NCBI RefSeq assembly: GCF_900104955.1
Contig: NZ_FNSI01000002.1
Coordinates: forward strand, 186,001 to 250,000
Source: Beijerinckia sp. 28-YEA-48
Lineage (GTDB): Bacteria; Pseudomonadota; Alphaproteobacteria; Rhizobiales; Beijerinckiaceae
Length of the DNA stretch: 64,000 nt
Direction: 5' to 3'
The notes under the pieces were generated by a model. That model did not search any database, was not told where the DNA came from, and saw nothing but the letters and a program-made list of their open reading frames with translations. Shown here in pieces: positions 35,480 to 44,525 of this stretch (positions within the stretch are counted from its first letter, which is position 1; each line of letters begins with the position of its first letter). A program made the position numbers and the translations under genes.

Positions 35480-36232
35480 TCAGGAAAGCACATGTTCGAT
35501 GCTTATCCCGCGCATATCCATTTCATAATCGAGGACGTCGACCGGTGGCCGGCAATATTGCCAAGTGAGACCCGCATTCGCCGCTCCCCGACACCAGATC
35601 TCATCTTCGAGAATGTGATGGACGTCGTAGGCCGTATAGAGTTGCGTCGCCGTGCAATCGCTCCAGCCGAAGCCAAGAGAAGCCATGCGGCGCTCGGCCT
35701 CCCTCAGCACCCATTGCGCCTTTTGGCGAATGCCGTCCGGCGAGCGATCGCGTAGCCTGACTGTATATTTTTCGTAAGAGCCGGTTCCTTCCGGCGCCTC
35801 CGCACCTCCCGCGACGATGAACGTTCCCACCTTCGTCGTTGAGGGAACGGTGTAGCTGAAGGCGTGGAAGCTCGGCTCCGTCGGCGGATCGACGATCGGA
35901 CAGACATTGCTCCGCGCCACCGGATTTTCGTCGCCCTCGATCAATCCCCAAGCGCGCAGCGGTTCGACGTAGCGCTTGTTGAAGGCGAGAAACTCCTCCT
36001 CGTTGAACGGTTTTGGTGAGCGCAGCTCGCAGGCACAGAACGCCGTCAGAGGACGGCCCGCGCTCTCGATATGGCCGCGGATGCGCGTGAACCCGTCCTC
36101 CAGTGCAAGCGGCTTGCGGAAGCGTGCCCGTACGATCTCGAAGCCTGGCTCCGCCGCGACGCCGGCGGAATACTGGAAAACGCCCTTTGCATATCTGTAA
36201 CCGCCCTTCGGGAAGGATTTCGCGTCCGTCAT
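35480..36232 (-). CDS. CnbZ-like (2-aminomuconate deaminase-like) protein
   Basis: The 250-residue protein resembles the proteins annotated as 2-amino-5-chloromuconate deaminase (CnbZ), from recalled family features: GGYRYAKGVFQYSAGVAA at the start, AGRPLTAFCACELRSPKPF, NPVARSNVCPIV, PSFHAFSYTVP, and a C-terminal TWQYCRPPVD with YEMDMRGI. The C-terminal half has the look of a Rid/YjgF-type fold. CnbZ removes ammonia from a ring-cleaved aminoaromatic. It is encoded between the GntR regulator and the third Pht5-like gene. Assignment to the family is moderately sure; the substrate is not known, and no ring-cleavage dioxygenase is next to it. Confidence 0.65.
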   Translation of the reverse strand: MTDAKSFPKGGYRYAKGVFQYSAGVAAEPGFEIVRARFRKPLALEDGFTRIRGHIESAGRPLTAFCACELRSPKPFNEEEFLAFNKRYVEPLRAWGLIEGDENPVARSNVCPIVDPPTEPSFHAFSYTVPSTTKVGTFIVAGGAEAPEGTGSYEKYTVRLRDRSPDGIRQKAQWVLREAERRMASLGFGWSDCTATQLYTAYDVHHILEDEIWCRGAANAGLTWQYCRPPVDVLDYEMDMRGISIEHVLS

Positions 36233-36250
36233 GATGAAAGATCCCCTTTT

Positions 36251-37261
36251 TTAGTTCGTCGTTGCTACAACAGCCGCATGTTGCGGCCGCCAGTTCAGGA
36301 TCGACGGCGCGAAGAGCCTATCCGGCTCGATCGGCGCATCGATCAGTTTCTGCTCCCAGAGCCATCGCGTCGTCGCTGAAAGGGCAGCGCGGTTCACATC
36401 AACGCCATAGGGCCAATAATCAGCGCCAAGAATCTCCTGCGCCTGCGCGATCGCCTGTTCGAGCCAGGGAAGCATGATCGGCAGCGCGCGCGGATTACAA
36501 AGATCCTCGAACGCCAACCGCTTCGCCACTTCGAACGCATCGCAAATCTGCGCGCATAAAGCGCCATCGTCCGCCAGCGACCGGCGGATGACGATCAGAT
36601 GCATGATCGGAAAGATGCGCGTTCGAGAAAAATAGTCGCGTTCAGCGCGCGCGTGATCGGGAAAGAGCCGCCTGACATGCGGGCGCCCTTCGAGAAAGCA
36701 CGCCGGCGGATCATAGGCAACGACTCCATCGAGTTCGCCCAGCGCCAGAAGGTCGGACAGATTTTCGTCGGGGCCAATTGGTCGCGCGCTGACGTCGGCG
36801 GGAATCCTACGCAGGATCGGCGCCTGCTCGCCGCGATTCACGCGGCCGACGCGCCAGACAATGCTTTCCTGCTTCACGCCATAGTCGTCGCTAAGCAGCC
36901 CTTTCGCTGTCACCGTCGCTGTGTTGGAGAATTCGCGCAGGCCGAGCGTCTTTCCATTCAGGTCGCCGGGCACCTGAACGCCGCGATCGTCGCGCACATA
37001 GATCGCGGCGTGCCGGAACATCCGCGACGTAAAAACAGGCAGCGCCACATATCCGCAGCCTTTAGCGGATCGCAGCATAGTGTAATTTGCCAGCGAGAGT
37101 TCGGTCACGTCGTGACGCTGCTCATCGAGCGCGAGGCGGAACAGCTCTTCATGCGGGCTGCGGTCGATGATCACCTCACAATCCGCGAGCGCGATCGACC
37201 CGTCGATGATCGCCTGCGTGCGATCATTTCTGCCAAGCCCGAAGGTCAACTGACGCGCCAT
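36251..37261 (-). CDS. 4,5-dihydroxyphthalate decarboxylase-like protein, copy 3
   Basis: A 336-residue cytoplasmic Pht5-like protein. Landmarks are VTELSLANYTMLRSAKGCGY, LPVFTSRMFRHAAIYV and GKTLGLREFSNTATVTAKG. It is clearly different from the copies at 20087 and 27846, and it sits in another gene set, next to the deaminase-like gene and divergent from an amidase gene. In this setting it may decarboxylate an aromatic acid or bind a substrate. The gene begins at 37261, with an AT-rich divergent promoter region upstream. Confidence 0.8.
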   Translation of the reverse strand: MARQLTFGLGRNDRTQAIIDGSIALADCEVIIDRSPHEELFRLALDEQRHDVTELSLANYTMLRSAKGCGYVALPVFTSRMFRHAAIYVRDDRGVQVPGDLNGKTLGLREFSNTATVTAKGLLSDDYGVKQESIVWRVGRVNRGEQAPILRRIPADVSARPIGPDENLSDLLALGELDGVVAYDPPACFLEGRPHVRRLFPDHARAERDYFSRTRIFPIMHLIVIRRSLADDGALCAQICDAFEVAKRLAFEDLCNPRALPIMLPWLEQAIAQAQEILGADYWPYGVDVNRAALSATTRWLWEQKLIDAPIEPDRLFAPSILNWRPQHAAVVATTN

Positions 37262-37365
37262 TCGCCTTTTCTCCCGCTATCCGCTGAACCGCGTGCCCAC
37301 AGCTTCTGCAGGTTGCTCACATTGTCGTCAACTAGGAAAGATTGTTGTTAAAAATATATATCGTT

Positions 37366-37384
37366 GACAAAATAAAATATTGTC
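37366..37384. promoter_or_regulatory. Inverted repeat in the divergent promoter, candidate GntR operator
   Basis: GACAA at 37366-37370 and TTGTC at 37380-37384 form an inverted repeat with a 9-base AT-rich centre, directly upstream of the isochorismatase-family gene and between divergent genes. A further TTGTC occurs at 37322. The site overlaps a TTGACA that could serve as a -35 element, so binding would block transcription. The GntR protein at 34600-35394 is the likely user. Confidence 0.35.
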
Positions 37385-37418
37385 GCCAATCTTTGAAAAG
37401 TCAATTGGCGGAGGGAGC

Positions 37419-38108
37419 ATGACGTCGGGCAGTTTCGAGGATTACATCTGGCGCGATCTGCTGACGCCGGAGATGCGTCGGATCTACGCGCACTATGAGC
37501 GCCCAATCAGGATCGGTAAAAAGCCGGCGCTCGTGCTCGTAGATCTCTACAATCTTGTCTTCTTGGGCGGCGATCGCCCGGTGGATGAGTTGATCGACAA
37601 GTATCCTTCAAGCTGCGGCGAATACGCGTGGACGGCAATCCGTCCCATCCAGAGCCTGATCGAATGCTTCCGTAGCAAGGGGCTTCCAGTCATTCATGTG
37701 ACCTTCGATGATCGGCCCGAGACCGATCATCAGGCAATGAACCCCACATTTCGTAAGAAGCAGGCTCACGATCCGAGTCTCTTCACGATCAAAAGCGAGT
37801 TCGCTCCCGCGCCCGGCGAGCAATTCATCTACAAGAAAAGAGCCAGCGCCTTTTTCGGCACGCCGCTCGCAACCTCCCTTGTGCAGCATGGCGCCGACAC
37901 GGTCGTCGTCGCCGGTGAAACGACCAGCGGCTGCGTGCGCGCGTCTACGGTCGACGCATTCTCTCACGGCTTTCACGCTGTGCTTGCCGAGGAATGCGTG
38001 TTCGACCGATCGTTGCTGACGCACAAGATCAATCTGTTCGATCTGCATCACAAATATGCGGACGTCTTTCACATCGACCGGCTGATCGAAGCTGTCGAAC
38101 AGGTCTAG
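37419..38108 (+). CDS. Isochorismatase-family amidohydrolase
   Basis: A 229-residue cysteine hydrolase. The catalytic triad is visible: aspartate 42 in LVLVDLYN, lysine 140 or 141 in YKKRASAFFGT, and cysteine 173 in GETTSGCVRAS. The form resembles N-carbamoylsarcosine amidohydrolase and maleamate amidohydrolase. The ATG at 37419 follows a strong GGCGGAGGGAG site; an upstream in-frame start lacks one. It heads a plus-strand set followed by the PuuE-like deacetylase (27 bases downstream) and the ABC importer. It would release ammonia from an amide or carbamoyl intermediate, in line with the deaminase-like gene across the divergent promoter. Confidence 0.88.
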   Translation: MTSGSFEDYIWRDLLTPEMRRIYAHYERPIRIGKKPALVLVDLYNLVFLGGDRPVDELIDKYPSSCGEYAWTAIRPIQSLIECFRSKGLPVIHVTFDDRPETDHQAMNPTFRKKQAHDPSLFTIKSEFAPAPGEQFIYKKRASAFFGTPLATSLVQHGADTVVVAGETTSGCVRASTVDAFSHGFHAVLAEECVFDRSLLTHKINLFDLHHKYADVFHIDRLIEAVEQV

Positions 38109-38135
38109 TCGCAAAGACATTGTGGAGTTTTGATC

Positions 38136-39041
38136 ATGCAGCCCGCACCTTATGGCCCCTTTCCGTTTCTCGCGCCGCATGAACGCCCGACGATCCAGTG
38201 GCCGAACGGAAAGCGCCTGGCCTTCTGGGTCGTCCCCAATATCGAGTTCTTCGATTTGCGCGAGCCAATGCCGGGAGACAGCAACGAGCGCGTGCCGAAA
38301 CATCTCGCCAAAATTCCGTTCGTTTATTCGTGGGCTCATCGCGATTACGGAAATCGCGTCGGCGTCTGGCGCATTATGGACGTCATGAAGCGCTATGGGA
38401 TGCGGGGCACGGTCGCGCTAAACAGCGACGTATGCCTTTATCATCCGCAGATCATCGAGGCCTGCAAGGCGTTGAACTGGGAGTTTTTGGGCCACTGCAA
38501 GACGAACGTGGAGCGCCTAAACGAAGTCGATCCATCTGAAGAACAGGCGCTGATCGCGGAGGTCTTCGAAACGATTGAGAAATCCTGCGGCGAGCGCCCG
38601 CGCGGCTGGCTTGGCGCCGGCCTCGCCGAGACTTGGAATTCGCTGGATCATCTTGCGACGCAGGGCTGCGATTATGTCTGCGACTGGGTGAATGACGACC
38701 AGCCCTACTATATGAAAGCAGGCGGCAAGCGGCTCGTTTCGATGCCCTATTCATGGGAAGCTAACGACGTTCTCATCAAGTCCGACAAGATTTCGCCGGA
38801 CGAATTCGAGTTGATCTGCCGCCGCCAGTTCGACGTTCTCTATCGCGAGAGCGAACGAACCGGCAAGGTTCTGTCGTTGAATCTTCATCCCTATATCGTC
38901 GGCGCGGCGCATCGCATCGACATGCTTGACCGCATCCTGGAGCATGTTGCTAAACATTCGGACGTGTGGATCACCACGGGTGGCGAAATTTGCGATTATT
39001 TCACGAAGAACTATCCGCCGGAGTCGTTTCCCGGCGCCTGA
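38136..39041 (+). CDS. Polysaccharide deacetylase-family protein, PuuE-like
   Basis: A 301-residue NodB-fold hydrolase. It resembles the PuuE branch, which works on small ureides rather than polysaccharides: PTIQWPNGKRLAFWVVPNIE at the start, WRIMDVMKRYGMRGTVALNS, FLGHCKTN, RGWLGAGLAET and NLHPYIVGAAHRI near the end. The usual metal-binding aspartate-aspartate pair is not clear at the first strand (VVPNIEFF), as also in PuuE allantoinase. The ATG at 38136 has GGAG 8 bases upstream. Together with the amidase gene before it, this suggests breakdown of a cyclic amide or ureide. The substrate is inferred only. Confidence 0.82.
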   Translation: MQPAPYGPFPFLAPHERPTIQWPNGKRLAFWVVPNIEFFDLREPMPGDSNERVPKHLAKIPFVYSWAHRDYGNRVGVWRIMDVMKRYGMRGTVALNSDVCLYHPQIIEACKALNWEFLGHCKTNVERLNEVDPSEEQALIAEVFETIEKSCGERPRGWLGAGLAETWNSLDHLATQGCDYVCDWVNDDQPYYMKAGGKRLVSMPYSWEANDVLIKSDKISPDEFELICRRQFDVLYRESERTGKVLSLNLHPYIVGAAHRIDMLDRILEHVAKHSDVWITTGGEICDYFTKNYPPESFPGA

Positions 39042-39127
39042 TCGAATTTGGATTTCTGCGTATCGCCGCGCTGTTTGCGCATGCGGGCGACAGCGTTGAA
39101 AGATTGATATTGGAGGGGAGGGGCATA

Positions 39128-40666
39128 ATGAAGGAGCCAACAGCGCGAGTCGGGATGTTCGCGGCAGGTGCAGGCTTGCTTATGGCGGTCAGCACGCTCT
39201 CCGCCTGTGGCGATAACTCGAACGCGACAGTTCGGGTCGCCTTCGGTGCTCTGCCGGCCGTACTCGATCCATTCCAGGCGGCAACGCCGCCCTACTCGAT
39301 CGCCAACCGGATGATCTACTCCTACGTAACTCAGGTGAGTGCCACTGCCGGCGGAAAGGTCGCTACGGCGCCCGGCATCGCAGAGTCATGGACCCAGGTC
39401 GACCCGACGACTTGGGAGTTTAAGTTGCGAGCCGGGCTGAAGTTCTCCAACGGCGAGCCTCTGGACGCGGCCGCAGTGAAAGCGTCTGCCGACTACCTCC
39501 TGAACCCGCAGAACGCCAAGGGACTTCTCGGTGCGCTCAGCATGATCGCGAAGGTGAACGTCGTCGACGCCACGACAATCCGCTTCGAGACTAACAGCCC
39601 GGATGGCATCTTCCCGCGTCGTCTGGCAGCGCTCGCCGTAGTTCCTCCAAAGGCGTTCTCCGCCGACCCTAAAAAGTATATGGCTGCACCGGTTGCGAGC
39701 GGTCCCTGGAAGGTCGAGAAGTGGGTCCCGAACGAGTCGCTCATCCTCGTTCCCAACCCAGACGCCGTCGCGGCAAAGCCCAAGGCGCAACGTTTGGAGT
39801 TCCGGGCCATCCCTGAAGCCAGCGGCCGGATCGCGGCTCTGCAGAGCGGCGGTGTAGACATTGCGCAAGGCATTCCCTCCGATCAAGTCGAGCTACTTAG
39901 CAAGAACTTTAACATCGCGGAGAAGGTCGAGCCGGGCTCCTGGCAGATGACCATCTACCAAACGTCAGGTCCGCTGAATGACAAGCGCGTTCGCCAGGCG
40001 CTCAACTACGCCGTAGACAAGGAACTGCTGCTCAAGACAGTGATGGGCGGTCACGGCGCAGTATCGCAAGGGCAGGTCGTGCCCGAAGGTGTGACCGGCT
40101 ACTGCCCGGACGTGAAGGCCTACCCCTACGATCCCGAGAAGGCCAAGGCGCTGCTCAAGGAGGCTGGATACGGGCCGGGTGATCTCACCTTCGACTTCCA
40201 GAGCCCGACCGGTTTCGTGACGAACGATCGTGCGCTGGCGCAGGCAACCGCCGCGATGCTGGCCAACGTTGGCGTGAAGACCAACATCAAGTTTCTCGAA
40301 CTGAGCACGTTCCAGGACGCTTATCGTGACCAGAGCAAACGGGCTCCGATTTTCGCCTGGCGCCTCACAACGGCGCCGTTCATGACGGCTGACCTATCGG
40401 CGCGGTGGTATCTGACAGGAGCGACGACCCACCCGACTGGTTATAGCAACCCGCAGTACGATAAGGACTTTGCAACGTGGCAGTCCGAGGGTGAAGAAAA
40501 GGGGCTGCCCGCGCTGTGCAACGGCATTGCTCTAGTCCGAGAGGACGCTCCGACCTTGTTCGGGCTCAACCTGCCCGTGCTGTACGCAAGCAACAAGCAC
40601 GTATCCGGCTTCGAACTGGGAGTCGAAGGCGATCCGCGTTTCGAGTCGGTCGAGGACGGAAAGTAG
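39128..40666 (+). CDS. Oligopeptide-type ABC substrate-binding lipoprotein
   Basis: A 512-residue family 5 solute-binding protein (DppA/OppA-like). It starts with a lipoprotein signal with lipobox LSAC, cysteine 27. Core motifs include ATAPGIAESWTQVDPTTWEF, shown here whole at 20 residues, the KFSNGEPLDAAAVKAS segment and DKRVRQALNYAVDKELLL. The ATG at 39128 follows GGAGGGGAGGGG. The DNA is richer in GC than the genes before it, and the lipoprotein signal and codon style look actinobacterial. It is the first of five tightly packed importer genes. The ligand could be a peptide, opine or other amide; the neighbouring hydrolases suggest a nitrogen compound. Confidence 0.9.
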   Translation: MKEPTARVGMFAAGAGLLMAVSTLSACGDNSNATVRVAFGALPAVLDPFQAATPPYSIANRMIYSYVTQVSATAGGKVATAPGIAESWTQVDPTTWEFKLRAGLKFSNGEPLDAAAVKASADYLLNPQNAKGLLGALSMIAKVNVVDATTIRFETNSPDGIFPRRLAALAVVPPKAFSADPKKYMAAPVASGPWKVEKWVPNESLILVPNPDAVAAKPKAQRLEFRAIPEASGRIAALQSGGVDIAQGIPSDQVELLSKNFNIAEKVEPGSWQMTIYQTSGPLNDKRVRQALNYAVDKELLLKTVMGGHGAVSQGQVVPEGVTGYCPDVKAYPYDPEKAKALLKEAGYGPGDLTFDFQSPTGFVTNDRALAQATAAMLANVGVKTNIKFLELSTFQDAYRDQSKRAPIFAWRLTTAPFMTADLSARWYLTGATTHPTGYSNPQYDKDFATWQSEGEEKGLPALCNGIALVREDAPTLFGLNLPVLYASNKHVSGFELGVEGDPRFESVEDGK

Positions 40667-41614
40667 ATGGCCGTTCGCATGCGACTCCCCAGGTGGCTCG
40701 TGGCTGGGTTGCGTACGCTGGCGAGCTTTGTAGTCGTGGTGTGGGGATTGAGCACCCTTCTCTTCTTCATCCTGCGAATCAATGGTGACCCGGCCGCACT
40801 ACTCGCCGGCCCCTATGCCACGCCGGACCAGGTGGAGTTGGTTCGGCGTGAGCTCGGGCTCAACAGCTCCCTCTTCGTCCAGTACCTCCACTTTCTCGGC
40901 GACACTGTGCGTCTGCACTTCGGTGACTCCTACCAACTGCGTCAGCCTGCGTTGAATGCGGTCCTTGATCGGGTGCCCGCCTCCCTGCTGCTTGCGTTCG
41001 CGGGTATCGGGCTCGCGGCGGCGGTCGCCGTTCCTGCAGGCATCTACGGGGCCGTCCGCCGCGGGACCAAGCGGGGTCAGCTGATCGTCGCTCTGACTCT
41101 GGTCGGCCAGAGCGTGCCGAGTTTCGTGCTCGGGGTGCTGTTGATCCGAGCCTTCTCGGTAGGCTTCCCCATCTTTCCGAGCTTCGGCTTCGATGGGTTA
41201 TGGAGTCTGGTTCTCCCGACGGTGACGTTCGCTGCCTTCCTCGCGGCGAGACAGACTCGTCTGATCCGTACCTACATGCTCGAGGAACTCTCGCGCGACT
41301 ACATCATGGTGGCGCGGGCGAACGGCTATGGTCCGTTCCGAGTGCTCTTCAAGCATGGGCTCCGGAACGTCGCTATTCCGGTCATCGCGCTGCTGGGCAT
41401 CGACTTCGGCGTCTATTTCGGCGGAGCCGTGATCGTCGAGGTCGTGTTCGCATGGCCGGGCATCGGGCGCCTGATGGTTGATGGCGTGCTGCAACGCGAC
41501 TTCCCCTTGGTCCAAGCCGCCATCTTCGTGATCGCAGTGACGGTCTTCATCGTCAGCCGGCTGGTCGACCTGGTTAGCAACCGAATCGATCCGAGATTGC
41601 GAGTCCCTGCATGA
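40667..41614 (+). CDS. Oligopeptide-type ABC permease, DppB-like
   Basis: A 315-residue permease with six helices. The family signatures include PDQVELVRRELGLNSSLFVQ in the first periplasmic loop and the EAA-type loop SRDYIMVARANGYGPFRVLF, followed by the VFAWPGIGRLMVDGVLQRDF region characteristic of DppB. Its ATG follows the stop of the binding protein directly and it overlaps the next permease gene by four bases (ATGA). It pairs with the 41611-42516 product. Confidence 0.93.
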   Translation: MAVRMRLPRWLVAGLRTLASFVVVVWGLSTLLFFILRINGDPAALLAGPYATPDQVELVRRELGLNSSLFVQYLHFLGDTVRLHFGDSYQLRQPALNAVLDRVPASLLLAFAGIGLAAAVAVPAGIYGAVRRGTKRGQLIVALTLVGQSVPSFVLGVLLIRAFSVGFPIFPSFGFDGLWSLVLPTVTFAAFLAARQTRLIRTYMLEELSRDYIMVARANGYGPFRVLFKHGLRNVAIPVIALLGIDFGVYFGGAVIVEVVFAWPGIGRLMVDGVLQRDFPLVQAAIFVIAVTVFIVSRLVDLVSNRIDPRLRVPA

Positions 41615-42516
41615 GTACGACACTGAACATCACCAACGCTGCCTCGGCCAAGCCGAAGAGAGAGCCCAAAGTTCCTCGGTCGAACGCCGGATCGGCCGCA
41701 GGCATCGTTGGCGCCATCGTCCTGGCGATAGTGATCGTCGCTTCCGTAGCGGCTCCGCTCATCACCAGCTTCGATCCGAACGCCCAGCAGCTGGCCAACC
41801 GGTTGCTCGCGCCCTTCTCGCACGGGAGCGACGGATTGCTCCATCTGCTTGGCACCGACCAGTATGGACGCGATATTTTCACGCGAATCCTCTACGGCGG
41901 ACGAGTGAGCTTGTCGATCGGGCTGGTGACGGCTTCCATGGCCGCAGTCATCGGAATCGCGATCGGGCTTCTCGGTGGCTTCCGCGAAGGCCGACTGGGC
42001 GCTGCCGTCCGTGGGATCCTCGACATCCAGACAGCGTTCCCGTTCCTTGTCATCGCCATTGCCGTCGTTGGCGTCATTGGTGCCAACGTGCTGACGATCA
42101 TCGTGGTCCTGACGCTGTGGACCTGGCTGCCGTTCGCGCGGCTGTCGTTCACCCTTGCACGGTCCCTCAAGCACGCGGAGTATGTGAAGGCCGCGCGTTC
42201 GGCGGGCGCGGGCGATGGATGGATCCTGCGCAAGCACCTGCTACCCAACATGGCGCCCGCATTGCTCGTCGTCTGGACGTTCGTGGTCGCTCAGGTGATC
42301 ATCGCAGAGAGTGGGTTGAGCTTCCTTGGGCTCGGCATCCAACCGCCGACATCGACCTGGGGCTCGAGTGTGAGCGACGGCCGCGACTACATCTCTACGG
42401 CGTGGTGGGTAGCCATTGTGCCGGGCATGGTGATCTCGATCGTGACCCTCGCAGTCAATCTCGTCGGCGATGCGCTGCGGGATCGATTCGACCCACAACT
42501 CCAGGTAGGCGCTTGA
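41611..42516 (+). CDS. Oligopeptide-type ABC permease, DppC-like
   Basis: A 301-residue permease with an N-terminal cytoplasmic extension (about 30 residues), then six helices. LLGTDQYGRDIFTRILYGGR is the DppC signature, and the EAA loop is HAEYVKAARSAGAGDGWILR. The C-terminal LSFLGLGIQPPTSTWGS is also typical. It overlaps the genes on both sides (ATGA before, TGATG after), so translation of the set is coupled. Confidence 0.93.
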   Translation: MSTTLNITNAASAKPKREPKVPRSNAGSAAGIVGAIVLAIVIVASVAAPLITSFDPNAQQLANRLLAPFSHGSDGLLHLLGTDQYGRDIFTRILYGGRVSLSIGLVTASMAAVIGIAIGLLGGFREGRLGAAVRGILDIQTAFPFLVIAIAVVGVIGANVLTIIVVLTLWTWLPFARLSFTLARSLKHAEYVKAARSAGAGDGWILRKHLLPNMAPALLVVWTFVVAQVIIAESGLSFLGLGIQPPTSTWGSSVSDGRDYISTAWWVAIVPGMVISIVTLAVNLVGDALRDRFDPQLQVGA

Positions 42517-43505
42517 TGAACGAAGTTCTCTCGGTTCGAGACCTTAGCGTTGCATTTCCGGTGAAGGGTGCTTGGGTGGACACTGTCGATCGGGTCTCGT
42601 GGACCGTCGACGCTGGCAAGACGCTGGTGATCGTAGGGGAGTCGGGATCGGGGAAGTCCATCTCGGCGAAGGCCGTCATGGGCGTGCTTCCGACGACCGC
42701 GCGCATCAGTTCCGGTGGAATCAGGTTGGGCGGTCGCGAAGTGCTCTCGCTCAGTCCACGGGCTCACCGCAAACTCCGCGGCCGCGAGATCGCTATGGTC
42801 TCGCAGGATCCACAGACGTCGCTGAACCCTTGCTTTACTGTCGGTTCACAGGTCTCGGAGATGATCCGGGTGCATCGCCGGACCTCCCGGCGCGATGCCT
42901 CCCGGCGTGCAGTCGAGATGCTCGCGAAGGTCCAGATTGCTGATCCTGAAGCGCGCGCTCGGCAGTACCCGCACGAATTCTCCGGCGGTATGCGACAGCG
43001 GGTGCTGCTTGCGATGGCGCTCTCGGCGGAGCCTAAGGTTTTGATCGCCGACGAGCCAACGACCGCGCTTGATGCGACGGTCCAAGCTCAGGTGCTCGAA
43101 CTGCTTCGCGCGCTCCAACGTGATACTGGTATGGCCATCGTGCTGATCACCCACGACTTCGGGGTGGTCAGCTCGCTCGCGGACGACGTTGCGGTCATGT
43201 ATGCAGGTCGGGTCGTCGAGTCGGGATCGGTCCAGGACGTCCTGGTGCGCCCCCGCCATCCCTATACCGCAGCGCTCCTGGCGGCGACTCCGCGACTTGG
43301 CAATGGGCGCATGCTGCCTCAGCAGATCCCCGGCACGCCGCCGTCCATTCACGACTTCCCCTCGGGCTGCCGATTCCACCCGCGATGCGCCCGGGCCAAG
43401 AGCGCCTGCAGTCTCACTGTTCCGGTGCTCGAAACGGTCTCCGGCTTGGAGCAGACCGTTGCCTGCTTCCACCCACTCCAGCCGCAGGAGCCGTCCAATG
43501 TCTGA
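42516..43505 (+). CDS. Oligopeptide-type ABC ATPase, DppD-like
   Basis: A 329-residue ATPase. Walker A is GESGSGKS, the Q-loop is MVSQDPQTSLNP, the signature is FSGGMRQR and Walker B is LIADEPTTALD. The C-terminal OppD/F extension binds an iron-sulfur cluster in relatives; here it has GCRFHPRCARAKSAC with the spaced cysteines. The start is fixed by the TGATG overlap with the permease gene. Confidence 0.93.
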   Translation: MNEVLSVRDLSVAFPVKGAWVDTVDRVSWTVDAGKTLVIVGESGSGKSISAKAVMGVLPTTARISSGGIRLGGREVLSLSPRAHRKLRGREIAMVSQDPQTSLNPCFTVGSQVSEMIRVHRRTSRRDASRRAVEMLAKVQIADPEARARQYPHEFSGGMRQRVLLAMALSAEPKVLIADEPTTALDATVQAQVLELLRALQRDTGMAIVLITHDFGVVSSLADDVAVMYAGRVVESGSVQDVLVRPRHPYTAALLAATPRLGNGRMLPQQIPGTPPSIHDFPSGCRFHPRCARAKSACSLTVPVLETVSGLEQTVACFHPLQPQEPSNV

Positions 43506-44523
43506 GGCATTGCTCGACGTTTCTGAGCTGGTGATGAAATTCACGCTGGACCAACGGACGAAAGATGGCTCGCCTGTGGTGGTGTCGGCAGTCGACGGGG
43601 TGAGCTTCCAAATCAAACCGGGCGAGACGCTCGGTTTGGTGGGTGAGTCGGGATCGGGCAAGTCGACCACGGCCTCGTTGGTACTCAGAATGCAGAGACC
43701 GACCAGTGGTGCCGTTCGACTAGATGGGATCGACATCAGTGTGTTCAGCGACCGCCAGCTGCGCAACGTACGACGCAAAATGCAGGCCGTTTTCCAAAAC
43801 CCCTATGCGTCGCTCAACCCACGCATGCAGATCACTGACCTCATCGCCGAACCCCTCAATGTGTTCGGTCTCGGCACTAAGGCGGAGCGTGCCAGGGCGG
43901 CCGGTGAGCTTCTCCACCGAGTCGGCCTGGCCTCCGACATCGGAGCACGGTATCCGCATCAGATCTCCGGAGGACAGCGGCAAAGGATCGCGCTGGCGCG
44001 GGCTCTCGTACTCAATCCCAGCTTGATCGTCCTCGACGAGCCCGTCTCAGCTCTCGACGTCTCGATCCAGGCGCAGATCGTCAGACTACTCGCCGACCTC
44101 CAGGCTGAGCGGGGGCTCGCGTATCTCTTCATCGCGCATGATCTGGCGGTGGTGGCGGGGCTCGCGCATCGAGTCGCGGTAATGTACCTCGGGCAGATCG
44201 TGGAGATCGGCGACACCGAGCGGATCTATCGAGCTCCGGCCCATCCCTATACGCGAGCTCTGCTCGATGCGACCTTGGATCCGGATCCCCGGATTGAGCG
44301 GAGCCGCACCCATCAGGCTCTCCAGGGCGATATCCCGACACCGGCCAATCCGCCGTCCGGCTGCCGGTTCCACACCAGATGTCCAATCGTACAGGACATC
44401 TGCCGCCGATCCACTCCTGTTCTAGCCGGTGGTCCTGATCGCGCCGTGCGGTGTCATTTCCCGCTCGTGTCAGTGCCCGCCAATCCGCTATCCTCAACCG
44501 TTCCGACCGGAAAGGTCTCGTAA
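43498..44523 (+). CDS. Oligopeptide-type ABC ATPase, DppF-like
   Basis: A 341-residue ATPase overlapping the previous gene by 8 bases. Walker A is GESGSGKSTT, the Q-loop is VFQNPYASLNPRM, the signature is ISGGQRQR, and Walker B is IVLDEPVSALD. The C-terminus has the same cysteine-rich extension (GCRFHTRCPIVQDICRR). With its DppD-like partner it powers the importer. The two-ATPase design is the rule for this family. Confidence 0.93.
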   Translation: MSEALLDVSELVMKFTLDQRTKDGSPVVVSAVDGVSFQIKPGETLGLVGESGSGKSTTASLVLRMQRPTSGAVRLDGIDISVFSDRQLRNVRRKMQAVFQNPYASLNPRMQITDLIAEPLNVFGLGTKAERARAAGELLHRVGLASDIGARYPHQISGGQRQRIALARALVLNPSLIVLDEPVSALDVSIQAQIVRLLADLQAERGLAYLFIAHDLAVVAGLAHRVAVMYLGQIVEIGDTERIYRAPAHPYTRALLDATLDPDPRIERSRTHQALQGDIPTPANPPSGCRFHTRCPIVQDICRRSTPVLAGGPDRAVRCHFPLVSVPANPLSSTVPTGKVS

Positions 44524-44525
44524 AG

